Assembly: GCA_964383675.1 (NCBI GenBank)
Contig: CAYLHX010000003.1
Span: forward strand, 7,468-71,467
DNA: 64,000 nucleotides
Source of the DNA: CAYLHX01 sp964383675
GTDB taxonomy: Bacteria > Patescibacteriota > Gracilibacteria > UBA1369 > LOWO2-01-FULL-3
Direction: 5' to 3'
The notes under the pieces are model-generated. The model was not told the DNA's origin and did no database searches. It worked only from the letters and a program-made list of their open reading frames with translations. Numbering within the stretch: the first letter of the stretch is position 1; the number at the start of each line of letters is the position of its first letter. Shown here one piece after another: positions 52,618 through 60,977 of the stretch. The position numbers and the translations under genes are program-made.

Positions 52618-55407
52618 ATGAATAACAAAAACATCTATTATCAGTTAACTGTCGATGAGACGCTTGAAAGCCTTGATAGCAAAGCCGATGGTTTAAACGA
52701 TAAAGATGCCAGGGAGCGCCTTAAGCTGTATGGCAAAAATAAGCTAAAGATTCAAAACAAAACCCCTCTGATCTTTAGGCTGTTAAAACAGGTTAAAGAC
52801 TTAATGATTATTATCCTTATAGTCTCCGGCCTTTTCTCAATTTATCTGCAGGAGTATCGCGATGCCATTATCGTTTACTCGATTGTGGTTATCAACGCGC
52901 TGATCGGATTTTTTCAGGAGTATAAGGCGGAGAAGATGATGGCTTCGCTCAAGGTTATGGTTGAGGCCAAGGCTAAGGTTATCAGGATGGGTAAAGTGAT
53001 TGAGATTGATGGCGCTGACCTGGTTCCGGGAGATATAGTGGTTATTGAAGAAGGGGATGCCGTGCCGGCCGATCTGAGAGTTTTGCAGGACAATAATCTT
53101 TCCACCAACGACTTTGCGTTAACCGGTGAATCCAATCCTACCAAAAAGTTCACGCATGAAATAAAAGGTGCCGTACCTTTAGGGGACCGCAACAATATAG
53201 CCTTCATGGGAACCACAGTGGCCACCGGAAATGGTCAGGGAATTGTGATCGCTACCGGAATGGAAACCGAAATAGGCCGTATTGCCCATTTGAGCCAGGT
53301 AAGTACGGATGGACTTTCTCCTCTGCAGAAAGAATTAAATACCGTAGCCAAGAAACTCTCTTTTGCGGCTTTAACCATCGCCTCTTTGCTTTTCATTGTG
53401 GCCATTCTACTGGATTTCGGTCTTAAAGAGGCGGTCTTATTTGCTTTAGGCATGGCCGTTTCTGTTGTTCCTCAGGGACTTCCGGCTCAGGTATCGATTG
53501 CTCTTTCGCTGGCTGCGGGGCGTCTGGCCAGGGAAAAAGCAATCATTAAAAAGCTCTCGGCCGTGGAAACCTTAGGTGCCACCCACATCATCTGCACCGA
53601 CAAAACCGGTACCCTGACCAAAAATGAGATGACCGTGCAGAAGCTCACGATTGGGTACCAAGAATTTACGATTAGCGGATTGGGTTATGAACCAAAAGGA
53701 GAAATTCTCTACAACAACAAACCGCTTCAAGCTGCTGAGTTGGAAAAATACAAACTAGTTTTCGAAACCGGCTCTTTGGCTTCCAACGCCAAGATCAATG
53801 CTCCGGACGAAGAGCACCACAGTTGGTATGGCATAGGAGACCCCACCGAGGCGGCTCTAATAACTCTGGCCCTCAAGGCCGGCGTGGATACCGAAAAGCT
53901 AAGTAAAGAATGTACTGAACTTAAGGAATTCACCTTTGATGCCGTGCGCAAAAGGATGTCTTCGATTCGTCAGTGCGACGGTAAAATCATAGTTTTTGTA
54001 AAGGGTGCGCCGGAAAGAATCATGGAAAATTGCAACTCTTATTATGATGATGGTGAAATAAAACCGCTTACTGAGGAATTTAAAAAATTCATCGAAGAGA
54101 CCGACAAAACCAATGCCGGAGAGGCTATGCGCAATTTGGCCTTAGCCTATAAAGAAATTGATCAATATGACCCTGAGGCCAAGATGGAAGACATCGAAAA
54201 GGATTTAATTTTCCTGGGCGTGGTTTCCATGATCGATCCCCTGCGTGAAGAGGTAGAGGAGGCTTTGCAAATGGCTTTAAGAGCCAATATCAGAGTGATT
54301 ATCATAACCGGAGACTATCCTCTAACCGCGGAGGCCATTGCCAGAAAAATAGATCTGGCCAAGTATAGTCACCATGATAAGGAAATTACCGTAATTACAG
54401 GAGCCGAATTACACAAAATCTCAGACATTGAGTTATTGCACCAGTTGATTCACAGCAACTTGATTTTTGCCCGCACCTCACCTGACGACAAGCTGCGGAT
54501 AGTTGATTTGTTAAAGAAGGCGGGCGAAATAGTCGCGGTTACCGGCGACGGGGTGAATGATTCGCCCGCCCTCAAAAAAGCCGATATAGGAGTTGCCATG
54601 GGCAAAACGGGAACGGAGGTGGCAAAGGAATCAGCAGAAATAATCCTCCTCGACGACAGCTTTGCCACCCTGGTAACAGCCATTAAAGAGGGCAGAACGG
54701 TTTTTCAAAATCTCAAAAAAAACATCCTCTCCTCCCTCACCTCCAACGGCGCCGAACTCTTTGCCGTACTCTTAAGCCTTGCTTTCGGTATTTTATACGA
54801 CTTTCCTCTGGCTATTCTGGTGGTGCAGATCCTAGCCATCGATTTGATAGGAGAAATGTTGCCGCTTACCTTTCTTACCTGGGATCCACCACAAACCGAA
54901 ATCATGACCGAGGCCCCCCGCAATCCCAATCAGCACATCTTAAACCGCAAGCGGCTGATAGACATTATCTGGAGTGGTTTTTTAATGGGTGGGCTGGGCT
55001 ACCTCAATTTCATACTATTCTTCCAAAGAGCCGAGATTGACCCGGCCGGTCTTTCCACCGATACAATCACCTACATGCAGGCCACAACCCTAACCTACGT
55101 TAGCATCGTCTTCACTCAATGGATGAACATCCTCTCCCGCCGCGCCGGCGAAACAAATTCAGCTTTCACTTCCTATCTTTTTTCCAATAAGCGTCTCCTC
55201 GTCGGTTACGCCATTTCTCTCTTCCTACTGCTAAACATCTCCTATAATCCCTGGATTAGCCATTTTTTCCGTACAGCTCCGCTCTCGCTGATAGATTGGC
55301 TCTTTGCCGCAACAGCAGCGCTAAGCTTCTTCCTCATAAGAGAAGGCTACAAATTTGTTTCCAGATGGCAACTCTCCCAGGCATCCAATCCTCCTTCCAA
55401 GTTGTAA
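52618..55407 (+). CDS. P-type cation-transporting ATPase (P2-like)
   Basis: A 929-residue ion pump with the full set: the actuator TGES in ALTGESNP, phosphorylation site CTDKTGTLT, nucleotide-domain KGAPERIM, and hinge TGDGVNDSPALKKADIGVAMG. About ten membrane helices are placed as in SERCA-type pumps. The ion-site helix reads VPQGLPAQ where calcium and sodium pumps have PEGLP, and helix 6 reads IDLIGEMLP rather than NLVTDGLP, so the transported ion is uncertain. The 3' end overlaps the convergent rhodanese gene by 61 bases. Confidence 0.94.
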   Translation: MNNKNIYYQLTVDETLESLDSKADGLNDKDARERLKLYGKNKLKIQNKTPLIFRLLKQVKDLMIIILIVSGLFSIYLQEYRDAIIVYSIVVINALIGFFQEYKAEKMMASLKVMVEAKAKVIRMGKVIEIDGADLVPGDIVVIEEGDAVPADLRVLQDNNLSTNDFALTGESNPTKKFTHEIKGAVPLGDRNNIAFMGTTVATGNGQGIVIATGMETEIGRIAHLSQVSTDGLSPLQKELNTVAKKLSFAALTIASLLFIVAILLDFGLKEAVLFALGMAVSVVPQGLPAQVSIALSLAAGRLAREKAIIKKLSAVETLGATHIICTDKTGTLTKNEMTVQKLTIGYQEFTISGLGYEPKGEILYNNKPLQAAELEKYKLVFETGSLASNAKINAPDEEHHSWYGIGDPTEAALITLALKAGVDTEKLSKECTELKEFTFDAVRKRMSSIRQCDGKIIVFVKGAPERIMENCNSYYDDGEIKPLTEEFKKFIEETDKTNAGEAMRNLALAYKEIDQYDPEAKMEDIEKDLIFLGVVSMIDPLREEVEEALQMALRANIRVIIITGDYPLTAEAIARKIDLAKYSHHDKEITVITGAELHKISDIELLHQLIHSNLIFARTSPDDKLRIVDLLKKAGEIVAVTGDGVNDSPALKKADIGVAMGKTGTEVAKESAEIILLDDSFATLVTAIKEGRTVFQNLKKNILSSLTSNGAELFAVLLSLAFGILYDFPLAILVVQILAIDLIGEMLPLTFLTWDPPQTEIMTEAPRNPNQHILNRKRLIDIIWSGFLMGGLGYLNFILFFQRAEIDPAGLSTDTITYMQATTLTYVSIVFTQWMNILSRRAGETNSAFTSYLFSNKRLLVGYAISLFLLLNISYNPWISHFFRTAPLSLIDWLFAATAALSFFLIREGYKFVSRWQLSQASNPPSKL

Positions 55408-55664
55408 ACGTTCTCAAAGCCCAGGCCACCCAAGACCTCACAGGCCTGCCCGCCGCGTCCTCCCTTCTTGCAGTGGACATAGATGTTTTTATAAGGCTTA
55501 AGCTCTTCCAGGCGCGTTTCCAGCTCGTTTAAGGGGATATTTATTACCCCCGGGATACGCTTCTCCAAATATTCCTCAGGAGTTCTTACGTCTATAAAAA
55601 CATTTTCATGTTTATCGGAGTTTTTTATCAGATCACAAAGTTCTTCAGCTGAAATAGTTTTCAT
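55347..55664 (-). CDS. Single-domain rhodanese-like sulfurtransferase
   Basis: A 105-residue rhodanese domain: FIDVRTPEEYLEKRIPGVINIP, then the active-site loop VHCKKGGRG with the catalytic Cys, and NVYNLEGGLDAWE. Members move sulfane sulfur or detoxify cyanide. The start overlaps the upstream DUF1624 gene by 20 bases. Confidence 0.93.
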   Translation of the reverse strand: MKTISAEELCDLIKNSDKHENVFIDVRTPEEYLEKRIPGVINIPLNELETRLEELKPYKNIYVHCKKGGRGGQACEVLGGLGFENVYNLEGGLDAWESCHLETNL

Positions 55665-56385
55665 ATAGAATTGAGATTAAATATATTATTGGTACATGTA
55701 TAACATAGATTATCAGTGACTTCCTTCCCAAGTAAATAACAACTCTGCCCCAAACACTTTCCTTCAGCACTCTCCGCAGAGCACTGAAATGATCCTTCAA
55801 TAATGCCAGGTAAAGATGCCCGAAACTGATACCAAATAAAACCACAGCACTCCACGGAAAGATGGAGAAATAGTCCAACGAGGCAAAAGGGCCGTTAAAT
55901 CCCAAAATGAACAAGAATAAGTTCTCGGTTTCGATAGCGCTTATGTAGGAACCAACTAGAATTGCCGTTATACCAAGAATAAAACTCAATAACGGACGTT
56001 TAGAGAGCGGACTCAAAAATAAAATACTAAAAGCGATGAAGTGTAAAATTCCAAACTGCACCCATACCTCCGGCACCACCAAATAGCTGACCAGTGAAAT
56101 CATCAAGGCAAAAAATACACATATCAGGCCACGCTTAAACTCTTTACGGTAAAAATCCCAACTTCTGCCACGCGCTAAAACGAAAGAAACGCCGACAAGT
56201 CCCAAAAAGGAAAATTGCACCAGTCTGGCCAAAACCGTCCACCAGAAGGAATGCATATCTTGTATCAACAGTCCCTGAAAATTGAAGACAAAGAAAAAGT
56301 GGTAAATAATCATACCTATTACAGCCATTCCCCGCCAGAAATCTATCTCCGCCAGGCGTTCTTTCTTTGATTTTTGATCAGCCAT
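55645..56385 (-). CDS. DUF1624/HGSNAT-like membrane protein
   Basis: A 246-residue inner-membrane protein with about seven helices. The N-terminus RLAEIDFWRGMAVIGMIIYHFFF is the signature of the DUF1624 / heparan-alpha-glucosaminide N-acetyltransferase-like group, acyltransferases that act across the membrane. The substrate is unknown. It lies 2 bases downstream of the ZIP gene and may be in the same transcript. Confidence 0.8.
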   Translation of the reverse strand: MADQKSKKERLAEIDFWRGMAVIGMIIYHFFFVFNFQGLLIQDMHSFWWTVLARLVQFSFLGLVGVSFVLARGRSWDFYRKEFKRGLICVFFALMISLVSYLVVPEVWVQFGILHFIAFSILFLSPLSKRPLLSFILGITAILVGSYISAIETENLFLFILGFNGPFASLDYFSIFPWSAVVLFGISFGHLYLALLKDHFSALRRVLKESVWGRVVIYLGRKSLIIYVIHVPIIYLISILYENYFS

Positions 56386-56387
56386 GG

Positions 56388-57149
56388 TTAGTGTCCGGGT
56401 GCTTCAAATAGCAAAAGCAAAAACATTATAGCAATTCCCAGCACAAAGAAGAAAAACTGCAAAAGAGACTTTTTAACTGCCACCTCCTTGTGTAGTTCCG
56501 GAATCAGATCGGCCGAAGCGATATAAATGAAGCTACCCGCGGCGAAAGGAATAAGATAAGTGGTAAGATTTTCCACATAATGGTCTAGGAATAAAGCGAT
56601 GATCGTGCCCAAAAGTGAAAGTAGGGCGGTCGCAAAATTCAACATTAGAGCTTTGAACTTTGAAAAACCACCATGCAAAAGTACGCCAAAGTCTCCAATT
56701 TCTTGAGGAATCTCGTGCAAAATTACCGCGATAGTTGTGGCAATACCAACCGGAATGCTTATCATGTAGGCAGCTCCAACTATCAAGCCGTCAATAAAGT
56801 TGTGTACGCCATCCCCGAACAGATTCATCCAGGCAAAGGGATGCGGGTGATCGTGAGTTGTGGTGTGATGGCAGTGACGCCAGTGAATAATCTTCTCCAC
56901 GATAAAAGAAAAAGCGATACCCACCATGATCATAATGGAAATATCTATTCCAAAACCGTGTTCTTCGGCAATTTCCGGGAGTAGGTGGACAAAGGAGTCT
57001 CCGATCAGGGCGCCGGCGGAAAAACTGATCATATATATGAGTATGCGGTCTAAAGTTTTAGGTTTTATTGAGAGCGTAAAAACACCAACAAGCGACATCA
57101 AGCTGATGAGCAGCACACTACCAATCGCGTATAACCATACTGTTTCCAT
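56388..57149 (-). CDS. ZIP-family metal transporter
   Basis: A 253-residue protein with about eight membrane helices. The metal path is seen as GDGVHNFIDGL (helix IV) and LHEIPQEIGDFGVLLHGG (helix V), with a His-rich loop HCHHTTTHDHPHP before them. It probably imports zinc or a similar divalent metal. The gene directly follows a Fur-family regulator gene (9 bases), so it is presumably controlled by it through the palindrome upstream. Confidence 0.94.
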   Translation of the reverse strand: METVWLYAIGSVLLISLMSLVGVFTLSIKPKTLDRILIYMISFSAGALIGDSFVHLLPEIAEEHGFGIDISIMIMVGIAFSFIVEKIIHWRHCHHTTTHDHPHPFAWMNLFGDGVHNFIDGLIVGAAYMISIPVGIATTIAVILHEIPQEIGDFGVLLHGGFSKFKALMLNFATALLSLLGTIIALFLDHYVENLTTYLIPFAAGSFIYIASADLIPELHKEVAVKKSLLQFFFFVLGIAIMFLLLLFEAPGH

Positions 57150-57158
57150 ATGAGATTA

Positions 57159-57596
57159 TTATTTTTTAAAACATTTTTTGCAGATTCCCGAAAACTCAAA
57201 ATAATGGCCTTCAAAAATCAGCTCGGAAAAATTTTTCTTCAATTTTTCAATAAAAGTGGAGTCATCAACATGTATTTCACTAACTTTCTCGCATTTTTTG
57301 CAGACAAACTGATGATGACAATGTTTTGCCTCACAGCAGTCATAGTCCTGACAAGCCAGATAGCCCTGCTGCTCCTTTACAAAGTGTACCAATTTTAGCT
57401 TTTTGAAAACTTCCAAAATCCGATAGACGGTGGAAACATCGATACTAAACCCTTGAGCACCGATTACTCTGCATATTTCATAAGGGTTTTGTGCCACCGC
57501 ATCTTTAGATAGTGCCTGTAGTACTAAATGGCGCGGTTTGGTAACTCTGTACCCTGCTTCCTTTAAACGTTGCTCTGCAAAATCTGTGTATTTCAT
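57159..57596 (-). CDS. Fur-family metal-responsive repressor (Zur-like)
   Basis: A 145-residue winged-helix regulator. The DNA-binding half has GYRVTKPRHLVLQAL and IDVSTVYRILEVFKKL; the metal half has HCHHQFVCKKCEKVSEI and a terminal CKKC, the two CxxC pairs of the structural zinc site. Its partner gene is a ZIP transporter, so zinc regulation (Zur) is more likely than iron, but this is from context. A 21-bp perfect palindrome lies 20 bases before the start, consistent with autoregulation. Confidence 0.9.
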   Translation of the reverse strand: MKYTDFAEQRLKEAGYRVTKPRHLVLQALSKDAVAQNPYEICRVIGAQGFSIDVSTVYRILEVFKKLKLVHFVKEQQGYLACQDYDCCEAKHCHHQFVCKKCEKVSEIHVDDSTFIEKLKKNFSELIFEGHYFEFSGICKKCFKK

Positions 57597-57615
57597 AGTG
57601 CTGAGAACTTATCAC

Positions 57616-57636
57616 TATTGCAATATTATTGCAATA
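57616..57636. promoter_or_regulatory. Candidate Zur/Fur operator palindrome
   Basis: TATTGCAATA, a central T, then TATTGCAATA: two arms forming a perfect 21-bp palindrome, 20 bases upstream of the fur-like gene. A further TTGCAATT follows at 57641-57648. Size and place fit a Fur-family box. Confidence 0.7.
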
Positions 57637-57673
57637 ACTTTTGCAATTTAGTTTAAATGAGAGGCAGTGTCAC

Positions 57674-57703
57674 TTGATTATTCCGATCCGGTAGGCGTAC
57701 AAT
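57674..57703 (+). promoter_or_regulatory. Promoter, predicted leaderless
   Basis: TTGATT, an 18-base spacer and TACAAT (57698-57703) lie so that transcription should start at or next to the ATG at 57710. Confidence 0.6.
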
Positions 57704-57709
57704 TCCTTT

Positions 57710-57931
57710 ATGAGCAACTATTTAGCTATCATCACAGTAGTAAATATAGTATCGCTTATAGGTCTCTATCTTATTCTTCGCAAAATAGCCGAAATGGTTC
57801 GTCGACAAATCCATATTTTGGGCCCGGATGCGCGTTTTTTGGTGATCGTTAACTCTACCAAAGTATTTCGCTACATTTACATTTTATTGATTATTACTTT
57901 GGCCGCCACATCGTATCTTTTAATCCGTTAA
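57710..57931 (+). CDS. Small two-helix membrane protein, unknown
   Basis: A 73-residue protein with two hydrophobic helices (residues 4-24 and 53-72) joined by a basic loop with RRQIHILGPDAR. It directly abuts the next gene, a PH-domain membrane protein, whose ATG follows its stop, so the two are likely made together. The family is not recognised. Confidence 0.65.
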   Translation: MSNYLAIITVVNIVSLIGLYLILRKIAEMVRRQIHILGPDARFLVIVNSTKVFRYIYILLIITLAATSYLLIR

Positions 57932-58519
57932 ATGCGTCGACTGGAATATCGCGAACAAAAATTTTCCGAAGAGATCCTACTTGCTTTAAACGAGCATTGG
58001 ATCATTATTCTAAAACCTCTACTTGCGCTTTTAATCGGCGTGGCGATTTTTGTGGTAATACTTTTAACGGCTTTGGGATTAAAAGCGGAGAACTTTATCG
58101 CCGCTGAGGCGATCATTATAACTGATTACATCGCACTCCTTCTATTAATTCATTGGGTTTTTATCTCACTTTTTGAGTGGTCTATCTCCAGTTGGTATAT
58201 CGGAGAAAAGCATCTGGTGATATTTAATACCCTGCCATACATCAAAAATGACGTTACTTTTATCAAAATAGCCGAAATCGATGAGATTGAGGAGGAACAA
58301 CACGGGCTCCTGGCCAATATCTTCAATTATGGCAAAGTGAAACTCAATCTACCCGCCTCACCCAAGCCGGTTTTTCTCTATTTCGTGCCACAACCAAGCA
58401 AAGTGGTTAACATCCTGGAAGCGATAAGGGAGAACCGTTTTTATAAAGAGATTGAAATAGATGTTTTAAGAAGGTTATATAGGCGTAGGATAAAATTTTC
58501 CGTAAAAGATAAATCATGA
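57932..58519 (+). CDS. Membrane protein with bacterial PH domain
   Basis: A 195-residue protein: a cytoplasmic start, two membrane helices (about 27-50 and 64-83), then a beta-rich bPH-type domain with WYIGEKHLVIFNTLP, FIKIAEIDEIEEEQHG and YGKVKLNLP, where the NxxxYGxxxxxL pattern is typical of bPH2/YdbT-like proteins. The function is unknown. Its end overlaps tlyA by 4 bases (ATGA). Confidence 0.75.
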   Translation: MRRLEYREQKFSEEILLALNEHWIIILKPLLALLIGVAIFVVILLTALGLKAENFIAAEAIIITDYIALLLLIHWVFISLFEWSISSWYIGEKHLVIFNTLPYIKNDVTFIKIAEIDEIEEEQHGLLANIFNYGKVKLNLPASPKPVFLYFVPQPSKVVNILEAIRENRFYKEIEIDVLRRLYRRRIKFSVKDKS

Positions 58520-59229
58520 GGCTTGATCAGTATTTAGTTAAAGAGGGCTTTTTCACGAGTCGTGAAAAAGCCCGTACCGCAATTGAAAAAGGTCTTATCA
58601 CGCTCGACATTCAACCTGCCTTAAAGCCGGCCACTAAAGTGTTGCCAGCTTCAAATATCAAAGTTAAGAGGATCAAGAGCTATGTCAGTCGTGCCGGTAC
58701 TAAATTGGAACAGGCCATGCGGCATTTTCAAATCAATCCCGAGCATTACCTTTGTCTGGATGTAGGTAGTTCCACCGGCGGTTTTACTCAATATCTTCTA
58801 GAAAATGGTGCCAGCAAAGTTTTTGCGGTGGACGTCGGCACCAATCAAATGGCTGAAGAACTGGCCAAACATCCAAAGGTTGAACTCTTTGAAAACACCG
58901 ATATAAGAAATTTTGAACTGCCCTCCGGCCTCACTTTTGACCTGATTGTGATCGATGTTTCCTTTATCTCCCTGCGTAAAATTATCCCAACAATCAAGAA
59001 GCTCCTACAAACAAATACAAGACTCTTAATGTTATTTAAACCGCAATTTGAAGTTGGTAAGGAGTTTTTGAAGAAGGGGATAGTGAAGCATCCCAATGTG
59101 GAAGAGGTTTTGGCCGAATTCATCAGCTTTTTGGAAACCAACAGTCTGCAGAGCAACGAGACCTATAAAGTACCCTTAAAAGGAAAAGAGGGGAATCAGG
59201 AGTTTTTTATTTTCAGCTCGCCGCTCTGA
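58516..59229 (+). CDS. tlyA: TlyA-family rRNA 2'-O-methyltransferase
   Basis: A 237-residue protein with an N-terminal S4 RNA-binding domain (MRLDQYLVKEGFFTSREKAR) and an FtsJ-like methyltransferase domain: YVSRAGTKLEQAM, CLDVGSSTGGFTQYLLENGA (SAM motif I), and LMLFKPQFEVGK. TlyA methylates ribosomal RNA in other bacteria; older databases label it hemolysin. Length is a little below the usual 260. The 3' end overlaps the convergent unknown gene by 17 bases. Confidence 0.93.
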   Translation: MRLDQYLVKEGFFTSREKARTAIEKGLITLDIQPALKPATKVLPASNIKVKRIKSYVSRAGTKLEQAMRHFQINPEHYLCLDVGSSTGGFTQYLLENGASKVFAVDVGTNQMAEELAKHPKVELFENTDIRNFELPSGLTFDLIVIDVSFISLRKIIPTIKKLLQTNTRLLMLFKPQFEVGKEFLKKGIVKHPNVEEVLAEFISFLETNSLQSNETYKVPLKGKEGNQEFFIFSSPL

Positions 59230-59794
59230 TTCTCTCTACAACATCGTTATAAGTCAGTGTCCCTCCTTCAGGACTAACCAAGCGCGCTCTTACAAACTGT
59301 TGTGCCATAAAAACTTCACCGTTGACCCTTCCATCTTCATGAGGACACAAGAGCTCAATATCGGCCATTTCACCGCACATGAAAACCAGGAAAGCAATTT
59401 CATAATCCCTTTCGAACTGCTCCATGCTGGATATCTTCCTTGCGGCCAGTAGGTATCCGATTAGGTCATGACGCGCTCCTCTATAGAAGCTGAGCAGCTC
59501 GGGAGTCAATTGTAGATATCTCAATATAATCGGAGCCAAGTGTTGCACCACATCAGACCTTATTGCAAATTCACCCTGTTCAAAAAACAAATCAAAGTAT
59601 CTGCCAAGCTTACGCATATCGCCTTCATTATCACCATCTGCCGAGTTAACAGCCTCTTCCATATCCATTCTTCCTGAAGCTTGACGAAAATAGAGCATAT
59701 CGGTCTGTGCGCCCAACCTCTGCTCAAATCGCTGCCTTTCACCAACGTCAGGAGCAACCATGATCCCATCATCGCTACGAACTGTCTCCCCCAT
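59213..59794 (-). CDS. Unknown soluble protein
   Basis: A 193-residue acidic, mostly helical protein with no signal or membrane segment and no motif I recognise. Segments such as LAPIILRYLQLTPELLSFYRGARHDLIGYLL suggest a helical bundle. It is alone on its strand between tlyA and msrA. Confidence 0.6.
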   Translation of the reverse strand: MGETVRSDDGIMVAPDVGERQRFEQRLGAQTDMLYFRQASGRMDMEEAVNSADGDNEGDMRKLGRYFDLFFEQGEFAIRSDVVQHLAPIILRYLQLTPELLSFYRGARHDLIGYLLAARKISSMEQFERDYEIAFLVFMCGEMADIELLCPHEDGRVNGEVFMAQQFVRARLVSPEGGTLTYNDVVERIRAAS

Positions 59795-59898
59795 AGTGAT
59801 TCAGTTCAGGAATTAAAAATTTCCTTTATCTAGCATTATACGCTTACGAAATATTTTGGCTAGTTTTTTCTAGATAAAAGTTATTTCCTATCCGGAAC

Positions 59899-60381
59899 TT
59901 ATATATGGCAAGCTCCTCCACCGTTCTTCATAAAGTACTGCTGATGGTATTCTTCAGCACGATAAAAGGTTTCTGCCGGCACTATCTCAGTTGCAATTGG
60001 CTCATGGTATTTGTCGGAATTTTCCAGTACCGCCTTGGATTTTTTTGCAAGCTCTTCTTGTTCTAAACTGTGAAAAAAGACTGCGGAGCGATATTGAGTG
60101 CCATAATCCGGCCCCTGCCTGTTTACTTGCGTAGGATTATGACAATCCCAAAAAGTTTGTAGTAACTCCTCATAACTTATTTTTACCGGATCATACTCCA
60201 GCTGCAAAACCTCGGCATGGCCGGTCTGATTGGAGCAAACTTCTTTGTAGGTAGGGTTTTTGGTGTGTCCGCCCATATAACCAACGGCAGTACTGGACAC
60301 ACCCGGTAGTTTCTTGAAAATCTCCTCCACGCCCCAGAAACAGCCCGCACCGAAAGTTGCTTTTTGTAAATTTTCAGACAT
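59899..60381 (-). CDS. msrA: Peptide methionine-S-sulfoxide reductase
   Basis: Repairs oxidised methionine in proteins. The 160 residues carry GAGCFWGVEEIF with the catalytic Cys, VGYMGGHTKNPTYKEVC, GHAEVLQLEYDP, and PDYGTQYRSAVF. This is a single-domain MsrA; no MsrB domain is attached and none is seen nearby. Confidence 0.97.
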   Translation of the reverse strand: MSENLQKATFGAGCFWGVEEIFKKLPGVSSTAVGYMGGHTKNPTYKEVCSNQTGHAEVLQLEYDPVKISYEELLQTFWDCHNPTQVNRQGPDYGTQYRSAVFFHSLEQEELAKKSKAVLENSDKYHEPIATEIVPAETFYRAEEYHQQYFMKNGGGACHI

Positions 60382-60469
60382 TCGTGATTTTAATTGACCA
60401 CTTCATTTTAACTAAACAAAGGCCAAAATTCAATATTGCAAAAAGTAGCAAAATTCCACCTCTTCGCCC

Positions 60470-60498
60470 TTGACTTTTAAGTAGAAACATTGTATCAT
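60470..60498 (+). promoter_or_regulatory. Promoter of the orphan structured RNA
   Basis: TTGACT (60470-60475), a 17-base spacer and TATCAT (60493-60498). Transcription should start near 60505. Confidence 0.8.
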
Positions 60499-60504
60499 AT
60501 AAAT

Positions 60505-60932
60505 AGTTTCAGAAACAAAAACAAAGATCATTAAAAATTCAATTCCACTATTATTCCCTGGAGAGAGCTGTGCTCAATTGAAAGCAGTGCTTTCTTGATT
60601 TGATCTCACCGGATCATTCATGAGCCTTGCTGTCTTCTGAGTACAGCTCCCTCTGGGGAAATGCCCAACCAAGATTTTCTTGGATCTATCTCGCAGTGGT
60701 AACATGTTGTGAGACATGTGACTTCGTTTTTCTTCTTAATGTTTAGGGTGGTGCTTAATCATTTGGAAGTTAAATTGCTGGTTTTTCTCAACAGGAAGCT
60801 TTGCTTTCGTTCTTAGTCTGTTAAGGGGGGAAACTTGTTGCTTTAAATGTTTTTACTGAGGTAGTTAAAGGTATTTTTCTTGAGTAGCACCTTAAAGGCC
60901 ACATCTCATATATTCTGATGTGGCCTTTTTTT
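60505..60932 (+). ncRNA. Orphan structured RNA, about 430 nt, unknown family
   Basis: A stretch with no protein frame, bounded by a strong promoter and a strong terminator. Its first domain is closed by a long helix between CCCTGGAGAGAGCTGTGCTCA-like sequence (about 60557-60577) and the segment ending TACAGCTCCCTCTGGGG (about 60640-60658), enclosing GAAAGC-AGT-GCTTTC. Later hairpins include CCAAGA-TTT-TCTTGG, and GGTGCT pairing with AGCACC near the 3' end. I looked for RNase P (conserved GAGGAAAGTCC), tmRNA (tRNA-like ends), SRP RNA and 6S and did not find their hallmarks. It may be a divergent housekeeping RNA or a new class. The start is predicted from the promoter. Confidence 0.75.
60894..60932 (+). 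terminator. Rho-independent terminator of the orphan RNA
   Basis: GGCCACATC and GATGTGGCC pair perfectly (extended by AAA with TTT) around an 11-base loop, followed by seven T. Confidence 0.93.
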
Positions 60933-60977
60933 ATCACCTGAGTTTCGTTACAATTAACAAGCTTAATACTCTATTCG

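Noticed and set aside
60425..60445. Zur-like half site (ATATTGCAA) upstream of msrA
   Set aside because: Only one arm matches the palindrome at 57616; likely chance in A/T-rich DNA.
60505..60932. RNase P RNA, tmRNA, SRP or 6S RNA
   Set aside because: Their conserved segments (for example GAGGAAAGTCC of RNase P, tRNA-like ends of tmRNA) were not found by eye; kept as unknown RNA.
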